Origin: JAZGER01 sp036480335
GTDB taxonomy: Bacteria > Pseudomonadota > Gammaproteobacteria > DSM-19610
NCBI GenBank assembly: GCA_036480335.1
Contig: JAZGGH010000080.1
Coordinates: 1 to 64,000, forward strand
Direction: 5' to 3'
Length of the DNA stretch: 64,000 nt
Part shown: positions 1 through 7,884 of the stretch, in pieces
Numbering within the stretch: position 1 is the first letter of the stretch
Layout of the letters: each line of letters opens with the position of its first letter
The notes under the pieces: generated by a model
Databases searched by the model: none
The model's input: the letters and a program-made list of their open reading frames with translations, nothing else
What the model was told of the DNA's origin: nothing
Made by a program: the position numbers and the translations under genes

Positions 1-40
1 GCTTTTTTGTAAAAAAGGTAAGTTTGTAATTGAAGAAAAC

Positions 41-130
41 ACATAACAAGTCACTGCAGTTGACCCAAAAATACGCCGTTTCGCTGCGCTGCTCTCTGTA
101 TTTTGGGTCAACTGAGTTCAAGCGTTAGCC
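41..130 (+). repeat. Integron attC recombination site (long form)
   Basis: This is an imperfect palindrome of about 90 bp that ends in a core site GTTAGCC (124-130) and begins with a degenerate inverse core ACATAAC (41-47). Inside it, AGTTGACCCAAAAATAC (from about 59) pairs with GTATTTTGGGTCAACT (ending near 113) except for one extra A. A single extrahelical base in the stem is a known hallmark of attC hairpins. The ends, TAACAAGT on the left and TTCAAGCGTTAGCC on the right, fit attC sites of chromosomal integrons. The site belongs to a cassette whose gene lies left of the window. Strand is the direction in which the cassettes read. Confidence 0.8.
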
Positions 131-185
131 TCCCATGACACTAATGTACATTTCGAACTCATTATCAGGCAATGCACATAATAAT

Positions 186-221
186 CTTAATTAAATTAAG
201 TAGTTAAAGATAAGCTATAAT
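186..221 (+). promoter_or_regulatory. Cassette promoter with palindromic operator candidate
   Basis: A perfect inverted repeat CTTAATT-A-AATTAAG lies at 186-200. A consensus -10 box TATAAT lies at 216-221, only six bases before the ATG at 228. That spacing puts the predicted transcription start at or very near the start codon, and no Shine-Dalgarno sequence is visible, so the transcript may be leaderless. No good -35 box is visible. The palindrome could be an operator for the HTH protein encoded just downstream, which is inference. Confidence 0.5.
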
Positions 222-227
222 AACAGC

Positions 228-1382
228 ATGGAAAAAATAGCTATAAATCCTAATCGTTTGCAGTGGTGCATGAATACCATAGGGGTAGACCTTGATGGTT
301 TATCTTTAGAGGTTCATATTGCCAAGCAAACACTCGAGCAGGTTATGGAAAACCAAGCTGCTTTGAGCGTTAATCAATTAGAGAAAATAGCAAATTATTT
401 TAAACGTAGCTTATTGTTTTTTCTTGACCCTAATGAGGCAAGAGAAGAAACAATATATTCTCCACAATTTCGCACCATTAATAATCAAAAACCTATTAGC
501 TCACCAAAACTGAGAGCATTTATTGAGCGTGTTGAAAAACAAAGGGAAGTTTATTTAGGTTTAATGGAAGACCTAGAGGAGCCATTAAATGAGGAATGGT
601 ATCCGAATATAAAATGGAACCTTAAAGATATTAAATTAACTAGTGCCAAAGCGCGTCAGTGGCTAGGGATTTCTATATCTGACAACTTTGATGATATTCG
701 TCAAGCAGTTGAAAGCAAAGGCATTATGGTTATAGTCTCTAATGGCTATAACGGTAAATGGCAAATTGATAAAGACAATCCAGTACGAGGATTTTCACTT
801 TACTACAACGTGTTGCCAGTTATCGTAGTTAAAAAACAGTACAGTAAAGGTGCTCAAACGTTCACATTAATGCACGAGCTTGCTCATTTACTACTACATA
901 AAGAAAGCGCAATTGATGATGAAGAAGATTTTCATAGCTATCAAGGCATGGAAAAAGAAGCTAATGAATTCGCAGGGAATTTATTAATTCCTGATGTTTT
1001 TTTAAATGAACTCAACCTTGAAAAACTATTAAATTTAGAGGTTGAAGAATACGATAATTATTTAAGTGATTATAAAAAACGTTGGTGCGTTAGTGGTGAA
1101 GCAATTTTAGTACGGCTATTGATTAATAATATAATCACACAGCAGCACTATCAAAGTTATAAGAATTTCAAGAGCCAGCAAGCAATTAAAGATAGTCAAA
1201 AAGATACAGGTCCAATACCAAGAAAATACCGACATAGGGAACCTATGAACGTATTTGGTAAGCCATTTGTTTACGCTGTTTTTGATTCTTTACACAATCG
1301 AAATATTACTTTAGCAAAAGCCAGTACATATTTAGACAATCTTAAAATCAGTGATGTACGCCAATTGGAGCGGTATGTATAG
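228..1382 (+). CDS. HTH-type ImmA/IrrE-family metallo-endopeptidase
   Basis: The 384-residue protein has an N-terminal XRE-like helix-turn-helix of about 60 residues followed by a zinc metallopeptidase domain. The motif LMHELAHLL (HExxH, near residue 217) and a downstream acidic segment MEKEANEFAGNLL, which supplies the third ligand, are those of the ImmA/IrrE (COG2856) family. Members cleave repressors or act as regulators or antitoxins, often in mobile elements. The next gene overlaps it by 8 bp and encodes a DUF4411 protein, a common partner, so a two-gene toxin-antitoxin-like unit is likely. The gene is AT-rich compared with the chromosomal genes further right and lies between two attC sites, so it is a gene cassette. 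Its cleavage target is unknown. Confidence 0.85.
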   Translation: MEKIAINPNRLQWCMNTIGVDLDGLSLEVHIAKQTLEQVMENQAALSVNQLEKIANYFKRSLLFFLDPNEAREETIYSPQFRTINNQKPISSPKLRAFIERVEKQREVYLGLMEDLEEPLNEEWYPNIKWNLKDIKLTSAKARQWLGISISDNFDDIRQAVESKGIMVIVSNGYNGKWQIDKDNPVRGFSLYYNVLPVIVVKKQYSKGAQTFTLMHELAHLLLHKESAIDDEEDFHSYQGMEKEANEFAGNLLIPDVFLNELNLEKLLNLEVEEYDNYLSDYKKRWCVSGEAILVRLLINNIITQQHYQSYKNFKSQQAIKDSQKDTGPIPRKYRHREPMNVFGKPFVYAVFDSLHNRNITLAKASTYLDNLKISDVRQLERYV

Positions 1383-1839
1383 CTTTGATGCATCATCAAT
1401 GATTCTTGCATGGGATAACTACCCACCTGAGAACCCACACTTCGATTCTTTATGGCAATGGTTTTCTGAGCAAATAGATAATAAAAATTTTAGTATATCT
1501 GCAAAAGCACTAGAAGAGGTTGGTCATAAAATCCCTGAATGTGGCGACTGGCTTAAAAGAAATAACATTGAAGTTCACCCGCTAACAGCTAGTAGCTTAG
1601 CAACGGCACAAAACATTAAAAACACGCTGGGCATAGTCGAAGATAACTACACGAAAGGTGTGGGAGAAATGGACTTGTTTATTATTTCAATTGCTAAAGA
1701 AAATGCAAAAATATTAGTTAGCGATGAAAGTCGGCAAAATAAATTACCGTCTTTAAAATCAAATTACAAAATCCCAGCTGTCTGCGATTTGCCTGAAGTA
1801 AGCATTGAGTGCGTAAGTTTCCTTGATCTACTCAAATGA
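1375..1839 (+). CDS. DUF4411 family PIN-like protein (putative toxin)
   Basis: The protein has about 154 residues when started at the ATG at 1375, preceded by GGAG at 1366-1369. A longer reading from 1351 has no ribosome site. It opens with MYSFDASSMILAWDNYP, the N-terminal signature of DUF4411, whose fold is PIN-like. The first acidic residue (Asp in FDASS) and later GEMDLFIISIA and ILVSDES carry the acidic residues expected of a PIN nuclease site. It overlaps the metallopeptidase gene by 8 bp, indicating translational coupling. By analogy with other pairs it would be the toxin of the cassette, but neither activity nor toxicity can be read from sequence. Confidence 0.75.
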   Translation: MYSFDASSMILAWDNYPPENPHFDSLWQWFSEQIDNKNFSISAKALEEVGHKIPECGDWLKRNNIEVHPLTASSLATAQNIKNTLGIVEDNYTKGVGEMDLFIISIAKENAKILVSDESRQNKLPSLKSNYKIPAVCDLPEVSIECVSFLDLLK

Positions 1840-1857
1840 TAAAACTAGAAAATAAAA

Positions 1858-1914
1858 GGCTAACAAATAGCTCAAGCGGACGCAAAAAACACGCCGCTTA
1901 GCAAAGCGTTAGCC
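1858..1914 (+). repeat. Integron attC recombination site (57 bp)
   Basis: The site begins with the inverse core GGCTAAC (1858-1864) and ends with its perfect complement GTTAGCC (1908-1914). The inner arms AAGCGGACG and CGCCGCTT pair with one unpaired A, the extrahelical base typical of attC. The loop is A/C-rich. Length and architecture match the classic short 59-base element. It closes the HTH-peptidase/DUF4411 cassette, which therefore spans about 125-1908, with recombination expected between G and T of each core site. Confidence 0.88.
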
Positions 1915-1926
1915 TCTTGAGAAAAC

Positions 1927-2571
1927 ATGGGACCAATCACACTATTCGATAAATCTTTCCTGCAGTCGCTTAGTCTTGATGAGTCTGTATGGTTCGACCA
2001 TTTTTTTGCTCCAGTAGTATGCCCATTGTTCTATGTTGAAACTTTGGCGGACCTGGGTAAGCAGGGAAGTGCTGGACGCACTCCAGAGCAAGAAGTTGGA
2101 ATTATTGCTGACAAATTCCCAGAAATGCATGGCACGCCTAATGTGCAACATGTAACAGCATGCACAGGAGAACTGTTTGGCCATCGAGTTCCTATGACAG
2201 GCCAAATACTTCTGGCAGAAGGAAGGCCTGTTAAGTCTGGTGGCCAAACAGGGATTGTTGTTGATGAGTCCTCAGAGTCGAAAGCATTCTCACGATGGCA
2301 AAAAAGAGAGTTTGCGAACATTGAGCGTGACCAAGCCACGGGATGGAGAGAGATGGTTACGAATCTTGATTTAAATGAAATGGGAAATCGCTTTAGGAAG
2401 CTAGGAATTGATGGTAAATCTTGTAAAACATTAGAGCAGGCGAAAGAGTTTGCAGACCAAATAGTCTCATCTAGAGAGAATCCATTTGAACGAATGCAGC
2501 TGGCTTTGCTATTTCTTAATATAGAGCCTCGTCACTGCGCTTGCAAGCACAAGACTAGATCTATATCGTAG
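1927..2571 (+). CDS. PIN-like cassette protein, probably 3'-truncated
   Basis: The 214-residue ORF starts 12 bases after the second attC core, so it is the next cassette gene and must be transcribed from upstream. The N-terminus ITLFDKSFLQSLSLDE, then CPLFYVETLADLGK, resembles a widespread family of hypothetical proteins with a PIN-like start, in which the early Asp would be the first metal ligand. From memory, members continue well beyond the point where this one ends (ALLFLNIEPRH), with further acidic motifs. Here the last dozen residues look unrelated, suggesting that the gene lost its 3' end. No clear attC follows. The function is unknown and the truncated form may be inactive. Confidence 0.55.
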   Translation: MGPITLFDKSFLQSLSLDESVWFDHFFAPVVCPLFYVETLADLGKQGSAGRTPEQEVGIIADKFPEMHGTPNVQHVTACTGELFGHRVPMTGQILLAEGRPVKSGGQTGIVVDESSESKAFSRWQKREFANIERDQATGWREMVTNLDLNEMGNRFRKLGIDGKSCKTLEQAKEFADQIVSSRENPFERMQLALLFLNIEPRHCACKHKTRSIS

Positions 2572-2796
2572 TCGCTTACAAAGCGTAATATCTACTACCA
2601 CCTTTGTTTTCAGTGTTATCGACCTCTGAAGGGGTTGCTTGAATCAGAATAGTGCAATATTGAATATACTCCCCTGCAACCCAGGTAGAATCCAGCCATG
2701 CCCTTCTTCAATAACTCCAAAATAGAATGATTAGCAATTATGGACGCCCACACACAATGTGGCGTTCGCAGGATTACAGGCCGACTTGATCAAAGG
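2572..2796. other. Junction between cassette array and chromosome
   Basis: No gene is visible. The stretch lies between the last cassette ORF and the sucB remnant. A hairpin (GGACGCCCACA and TGTGGCGTTC, about 2742-2767, one bulge) resembles an attC stem but lacks proper core sites. Parts from about 2760 onward may be more strongly decayed sucB sequence. A third full attC was looked for and not found. Confidence 0.5.
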
Positions 2797-2959
2797 TGGG
2801 CAACAGGGAGAAACAGGCCGCCGAGGTGGTGATAACTGCATAATCAACAATGGCTCATTCGATTTCTGAAAATGACAGTTGCTCGGTGTTTCTGAGTATC
2901 AGCACGGCCAGTCCGCAGCTGGATCAGATGACAATGCCAACATCGCAGCAACCATGATA
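2797..2959 (-). pseudogene. Decayed duplicate fragment of sucB
   Basis: Bases 2839-2959 align without gaps to 3351-3471 inside intact sucB, with 103 of 121 positions identical by hand count. Read on the minus strand in the sucB frame, the fragment gives YHGCCDVGIVI, a stop, then GLAVLILRNTEQLS and a second stop before AIVDY. Intact SucB has YHGYCDVGIAISS and GLVVPILRNTEQLS at residues 279 onward. Bases 2797-2835 match a further-downstream part of the gene (ITNGGVFGSLLSTP region), with about 55 bp between the two blocks deleted. The two stops and the deletion mark it as a pseudogene. Confidence 0.85.
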
Positions 2960-3039
2960 AGTAAGATAAAATTGATAAAGTTCGAATCATAGTTACGCGC
3001 CTAACGACAGCTTCAGCTGATACTGCCCGAATCTCGATG

Positions 3040-4305
3040 TCAAACATCCAGCAACAAACGCGCCGGATCTTCAACCAGTTCTTTCAGCGTTTTCAGAAAA
3101 GTTACTGCCGCCTGGCCATCGATCAGGCGGTGATCGTATGTCAGGGCGACGTACATCATTGGCCGGATGACGACTTTATCGTTCTCGGCGACCGGGCGTT
3201 TCTGGATGGTATGCATACCGAGGATGGCGCTTTGTGGTGGATTCAGGATCGGGGTGGATAACAGGGAGCCAAACACGCCACCGTTGGTGATGGTGAAGGT
3301 GCCACCCATCAGTTCTTCGATGCCCAGTTTGTCGTTACGTGCCTTGTTGGCATAATCGACAATGGCACTTTCGATTTCTGCCAGTGACAGTTGCTCGGTG
3401 TTTCTGAGAATCGGCACGACCAGTCCACGACGGGATGAGATGGCGATGCCAACATCGCAATAACCATGATAGATTATATCTTCACCATCGACGGATGAAT
3501 TAATTTCCGGATAACGCTGTAATGCGAATGTTGCTGCCTTGACGAACAGCGACATGAAGCCCAGACGAACACCGTGAACATCTTCGAACTCATCGCCGTA
3601 TTCGCCACGCAATTTGATCAATGCCTGCATGTTGATTTCGTTGAAGGTGGTCAGCATGGCTGTTGATTGCTGAACCTGCAAGAGACGTTCGGCGATTCTG
3701 GCGCGCAAACGGGTCATGGGCACACGTTTTTCGAGGCGGTCTCCGATGGTACCGATTGGTGGATTTGTGACTGCGCTACTTTTTATCACTGAGGGTTCAG
3801 AGATTGATTCAGGCGCAGCTTCAGTTTCTGTCTGTGCATGCGCTTTAAGATATGCTTCGACATCTTCTTTCAACAAACGATCATGCTTTCCCGTGAGCGG
3901 AATCTGGCTGGCTTTGAGATTATGCTCGGCGAGTAATTTTCGTACTGCTGGGCTGGCATGTGCATTTGCATTTGCATTTGCAGATGTTATCGCGGCTGTT
4001 GCAGTGTTAGCGGCTGCCTGGCTATCTCTATTGGTAGCAGCTTTGGCGGTGGCAGGTTCGGCGTTTGCGCCTTCGCTTATACGGCCAATCACCTGATTAC
4101 TGGCTACCGTGGCGCCAGCATCCTGAACAATATTCTCCAGCACACCATCAACCGGTACCGGCACTTCCAGTACTACTTTGTCTGTCTCCAGCTCAACCAG
4201 CAATTCGTCCTGTAATACCGTTTCACCTGGCTGCTTGTGCCAGTTGATAATCATTGCATCATTAACGGATTCCGGTAATACCGGTACCTTTATTTCATAA
4301 CTCAT
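3040..4305 (-). CDS. sucB: Dihydrolipoamide succinyltransferase (2-oxoglutarate dehydrogenase E2)
   Basis: E2 core of the 2-oxoglutarate dehydrogenase complex of the TCA cycle, which transfers succinyl groups from lipoate to CoA. The 421 residues comprise a lipoyl domain (1-75, lipoylated Lys43 in ELETDKVVLEVP), an Ala-rich linker, a peripheral-subunit-binding domain (HASPAVRKLLAEHNL to LKEDVEAYL), a second linker, and the catalytic domain ending with the active-site motif TYDHRLIDG (His392). The length is normal and it appears intact. Unusually, neither sucA nor lpd is adjacent: pyc lies upstream, and a sucB remnant plus integron cassettes lie downstream. The 113-bp gap to pyc carries a REP-like hairpin, so its transcription may or may not be linked to pyc. 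Confidence 0.95.
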   Translation of the reverse strand: MSYEIKVPVLPESVNDAMIINWHKQPGETVLQDELLVELETDKVVLEVPVPVDGVLENIVQDAGATVASNQVIGRISEGANAEPATAKAATNRDSQAAANTATAAITSANANANAHASPAVRKLLAEHNLKASQIPLTGKHDRLLKEDVEAYLKAHAQTETEAAPESISEPSVIKSSAVTNPPIGTIGDRLEKRVPMTRLRARIAERLLQVQQSTAMLTTFNEINMQALIKLRGEYGDEFEDVHGVRLGFMSLFVKAATFALQRYPEINSSVDGEDIIYHGYCDVGIAISSRRGLVVPILRNTEQLSLAEIESAIVDYANKARNDKLGIEELMGGTFTITNGGVFGSLLSTPILNPPQSAILGMHTIQKRPVAENDKVVIRPMMYVALTYDHRLIDGQAAVTFLKTLKELVEDPARLLLDV

Positions 4306-4366
4306 GTTTCACCTGACAGACTTCATGTTTAACGGGATATATAGTTTTTGCAACATAGGCGATTGT

Positions 4367-4389
4367 GTGGATCCGCAAGCTTGATCCCC
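4367..4389. repeat. REP-like inverted repeat
   Basis: A hairpin with GTGGATCCGC and GCTTGATCC halves lies between pyc and sucB. It shares TGGATCCGC and GCTTGATCC with the repeat at 17048-17080, so it is probably a member of a dispersed palindromic repeat family. A role in transcript termination or stability is possible. Confidence 0.45.
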
Positions 4390-4418
4390 ATATGGTGTTA
4401 ATACGGTCATGCTGCATA

Positions 4419-7400
4419 TTACTTGAACTCGACAATCAGGTCATTTTGTTCGACCAGCGCGCCATCTTCGAGGTGGATAGTACGGATTTTTCCCTTGAAT
4501 GGTGCCGTGATTGTGGTTTCCATTTTCATGGCCTCAATCACAAACAGTGGCTGATCCTTTTTCACCTTATCCCCAGCCTGCACCAGCACTGCTGACAATT
4601 TCCCCTGCAGAGGCGCACCAATTTCGGTATCTTCTACTGCCTTGCGGTGTGCAACGGCTGTTGGTGTTACAGACAGATCACGGATAACAATACGCCGTAG
4701 CTGACCATTCAAGTCAAAAGTCACAGTACTCATACCATTTTCGTCCACATCAGAACGGAACAGTAGGCTGATAACGATACTCTTGCCCTGGCTCAGTTTT
4801 ACCAGTATTTCTTCATTCAGCTTCATGCCGTAGAAAAAGGCGGGCGTAGGTAAATAGCTGTTATCTCCGTATATCTGTTTGTGCTGGTAAAAATCCTTGA
4901 ACACATCCGGGTACATTTTATAAGAGAGAAAATCGAGCCGAGTCTGATATTCATCGAATTCCTCCTGGAAAGCCACAAATTCGCTATCAAAATCGACAGG
5001 TTCGAGGTGGTCATTGGGTCGGCCCGGTAGAGGATTTTTGCCCTTAAGAACCAGCTTGCTCAATTTCTTCGGGAAACCACCTTCCACCTGACCGAGATTG
5101 CCCGCAAACAGATCAATCACGGAATCAGGAAAGGCCAGTCGCTCACCCTGCTGCATAACATCCGTTTCGCTGAGTCCATTTGAGGTCATAAATAATGCCA
5201 TATCACCGACTACTTTTGATGAAGGTGTTACCTTGACGATATCACCAAACATTTGATTAACGATGGCATAGTTTTTCTTGATCTCTTCAAACTTGTGTTC
5301 CAGGCCAAGCGCGACTGCCTGCGGTCGCAGATTGGAATACTGTCCACCGGGAATTTCATGTTGATAGACTTCGGCAGTGCCGGCCTTTAGCCCGGATTCA
5401 AAAGGGTAATACATTTCCCGTACATCTTCCCAGTAGTTGGCATACTGGTTCAGGGATTGCAGATTAAAGGGCTGCTCGCGTTCATGCCCCTGCATTACAG
5501 CAATCAATGAATTCAGATTTGGCTGCGAGGTAAGGCCCGACATGGAGCTGATACTCGCATCGACAATATCCACCCCGGCATCAATGGCTTTCAGCAAGGT
5601 CGCCGCCTGCATGGAAGAGGTATCATGCGTATGCAGATGCAACGGAATATCAATCGCTTCTTTTAATGCGGTAATCAGCCGTTCAGCGGCATAGGGTTTT
5701 AACACACCCGCCATATCCTTGATGGCGAGCATGTGTGCACCTTCATCTTCTAGGCGACGCGCCATGTCCAGATAATATTGCAGATTGTATCTATTCTCCG
5801 GCGCTTCATTCATCACGTCACCGGTATAACAAATAGCTGCTTCTGCAATGCCGCCAGTACGCTCCCGCACGACACGAATTGAATGCTGCATACCTTCAAC
5901 CCAGTTCAGGGAATCAAAAATACGGAATACATCAATACCTGTTTCCCAGGACTTCTCGATAAATTTTTCGATCAGATTATCCGGATAGGCCTTGTAACCC
6001 ACCGCATTGGAACCGCGAAATAACATCTGCAGCAAAATATTCGGCACCGCTTCGCGTAACTGTCGCAGGCGATCCCAGGGACATTCATGCAGAAATCGCA
6101 TCGCCACGTCAAAGGTTGCACCGCCCCACATTTCCAGTGAAAACATCTGCGGATGCTGTTTTGCAAACCCTTTGGCAATAGCCGTCATGTCGCGGGTTCT
6201 GACCCGCGTGGCAAGCAGGGACTGGTGGGCGTCACGGAAGGTTGTATCGGTGTAGAAAATCGGTTTCTGTGCCTTGATCCATTGACAGAATTTTTCTGCA
6301 CCCATTTCGTCAAGCTGATTTTTTGTACCTGCCGGACAAGGCGTGGCGCGATCATATTTTGGAACGGTGGGCGTTCTGAAAACCTGCTCACGATCAAAAC
6401 TCTTGATATCCGGATTGCCATTAATCGAGATATCGGCCAGGTAGGTGAGGGTTTTGGTTGCCCGATCCATAACCGGAACAATATTAAACAGCTCGGGGTG
6501 GTTATCAAAAAATGTCACTGTTGCATCACCGGCAATGAACAGGGGATGTTCGAGTACATTTTCGAGGAAGCCGATATTATTTTTCACGCCGCGAATACGG
6601 AACTCGCGCAAGGCGCGATTACCGCGCTGTATCGCTTCTTCCAGGGTACGTCCCCAGGTGGTTATTTTCACCAGCATGGAATCAAAGAATGGCGATACAA
6701 TAGCACCCGGATAGGCAGCACCAGCATCCAGTCGCACACCAAAACCGCCGGCACTGCGGTAAGCAATCAAGGTGCCATAATCGGGCTGGAAATTATTTTC
6801 CGGGTCTTCTGTTGTGATCCGGCATTGCACAGCAAAACCATGACATTCAATATCATTCTGCGAGCGAATGCCGATAGCGTGATCGCTCAGCCTGCTACCC
6901 ATGGCAATGTGTATCTGGCTGCGGACGATATCCACTCCCGTCACTTCTTCGGTAATCGTGTGTTCAACCTGGACGCGCGGATTAACTTCGATAAAATAAA
7001 TATTTTGCTGGCTGTCGATCAGAAACTCAACCGTACCCGCATTGGTGTAATTTACATGTCGAGCGATGGTCAGTGCATAATCAAACAGTTGCTGGCGAGT
7101 TTGATCCGATAATGTGGAACTCGGCGCGACTTCGACAACTTTCTGAAAACGGCGTTGTACCGAGCAGTCTCGCTCATACAGATGCACCAGGTTACCGTGT
7201 TCATCTGCAAGAATCTGTACTTCAATATGCTTGGGTGATTCAAGGTATTTTTCAAGGAAGACAGTGTTATCACCAAAGGCTTTTTCTGCTTCGTTGCGTG
7301 CATCATTGAAAGCCGTTGCCAGTTCGGAGGGATCACGCAAAATACGCATACCACGCCCACCACCACCAGACACTGCTTTCAGCATTAGCGGATAACCGAT

Positions 7401-7874
7401 ACGATCCGCTTCCTGTTGTGCAATCTCTACCGTTTCCAGCGCAAGCTGACTGTCTTCGATGACTGGCAGCCCCGCTTCAATGGCATTTTTCTTGGCGAGA
7501 ATCTTGTCACCCAATTGCTGCATAACTTCTGGCGAGGGGCCAACAAAAATAATGTCCATTTCACGACAACGCGCAGCAAACTGTACATTCTCAGACAGAA
7601 AACCATAACCAGGATGAATGGCATCGACATCATGCAGCCGCGCCACTTCGATAATCGCTTCTATATCCAGATAGGGTTTTAACGGATCATCATCTTCACC
7701 AATCTGGTAGGCTTCATCCGCCTTGTAGCGGTGCGGCGAAAAACGGTCTTCATTGGTATAGATAGCGACTGTCTGCAGCTTCAGTTCTGCGGCTGCACGT
7801 AAAATCCTGATGGCAATCTCACCACGATTGGCAACGAGTATTTTGCGAATTTTTTTGCTCCCGGTAACATTCAT
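4419..7874 (-). CDS. pyc: Pyruvate carboxylase, single-chain
   Basis: ATP- and biotin-dependent carboxylation of pyruvate to oxaloacetate, the anaplerotic feed of the TCA cycle. The 1151 residues hold, in order, a biotin carboxylase domain (starting KILVANRGEIAIRI, with the ATP-grasp loop SGGGGRGMRI), a carboxyltransferase domain (TDTTFRDAHQSLLATR), the PYC allosteric/linker region, and a C-terminal biotinyl domain with EAMKMET (biotinylated Lys near 1117). This is the homotetrameric alpha-4 layout and is full length. Many gammaproteobacteria use phosphoenolpyruvate carboxylase or a two-subunit enzyme instead. It starts 10 bp after the end of acs, so the two are probably co-transcribed, pairing acetyl-CoA supply with oxaloacetate supply. 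Confidence 0.96.
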   Translation of the reverse strand: MNVTGSKKIRKILVANRGEIAIRILRAAAELKLQTVAIYTNEDRFSPHRYKADEAYQIGEDDDPLKPYLDIEAIIEVARLHDVDAIHPGYGFLSENVQFAARCREMDIIFVGPSPEVMQQLGDKILAKKNAIEAGLPVIEDSQLALETVEIAQQEADRIGYPLMLKAVSGGGGRGMRILRDPSELATAFNDARNEAEKAFGDNTVFLEKYLESPKHIEVQILADEHGNLVHLYERDCSVQRRFQKVVEVAPSSTLSDQTRQQLFDYALTIARHVNYTNAGTVEFLIDSQQNIYFIEVNPRVQVEHTITEEVTGVDIVRSQIHIAMGSRLSDHAIGIRSQNDIECHGFAVQCRITTEDPENNFQPDYGTLIAYRSAGGFGVRLDAGAAYPGAIVSPFFDSMLVKITTWGRTLEEAIQRGNRALREFRIRGVKNNIGFLENVLEHPLFIAGDATVTFFDNHPELFNIVPVMDRATKTLTYLADISINGNPDIKSFDREQVFRTPTVPKYDRATPCPAGTKNQLDEMGAEKFCQWIKAQKPIFYTDTTFRDAHQSLLATRVRTRDMTAIAKGFAKQHPQMFSLEMWGGATFDVAMRFLHECPWDRLRQLREAVPNILLQMLFRGSNAVGYKAYPDNLIEKFIEKSWETGIDVFRIFDSLNWVEGMQHSIRVVRERTGGIAEAAICYTGDVMNEAPENRYNLQYYLDMARRLEDEGAHMLAIKDMAGVLKPYAAERLITALKEAIDIPLHLHTHDTSSMQAATLLKAIDAGVDIVDASISSMSGLTSQPNLNSLIAVMQGHEREQPFNLQSLNQYANYWEDVREMYYPFESGLKAGTAEVYQHEIPGGQYSNLRPQAVALGLEHKFEEIKKNYAIVNQMFGDIVKVTPSSKVVGDMALFMTSNGLSETDVMQQGERLAFPDSVIDLFAGNLGQVEGGFPKKLSKLVLKGKNPLPGRPNDHLEPVDFDSEFVAFQEEFDEYQTRLDFLSYKMYPDVFKDFYQHKQIYGDNSYLPTPAFFYGMKLNEEILVKLSQGKSIVISLLFRSDVDENGMSTVTFDLNGQLRRIVIRDLSVTPTAVAHRKAVEDTEIGAPLQGKLSAVLVQAGDKVKKDQPLFVIEAMKMETTITAPFKGKIRTIHLEDGALVEQNDLIVEFK

Positions 7875-7884
7875 AATTTCGACC

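Noticed and set aside
2742..2767. Hairpin with one bulge as a third attC
   Set aside because: The stem resembles attC, but the flanks lack GTTRRRY and its complement; kept only as a note in the junction entry.
2844..3074. 76-codon minus-strand ORF over the sucB remnant and sucB end
   Set aside because: It is in a different frame from the SucB-like reading, which shows two stops; not a gene.
3716..4096. 126-codon plus-strand ORF rich in alanine
   Set aside because: Antisense to the Ala-rich linker of sucB, which creates long open frames by composition.
6153..7112. 319-codon plus-strand ORF
   Set aside because: It lies entirely antisense to the biotin carboxylase and carboxyltransferase part of pyc, which is full length and unmistakable.
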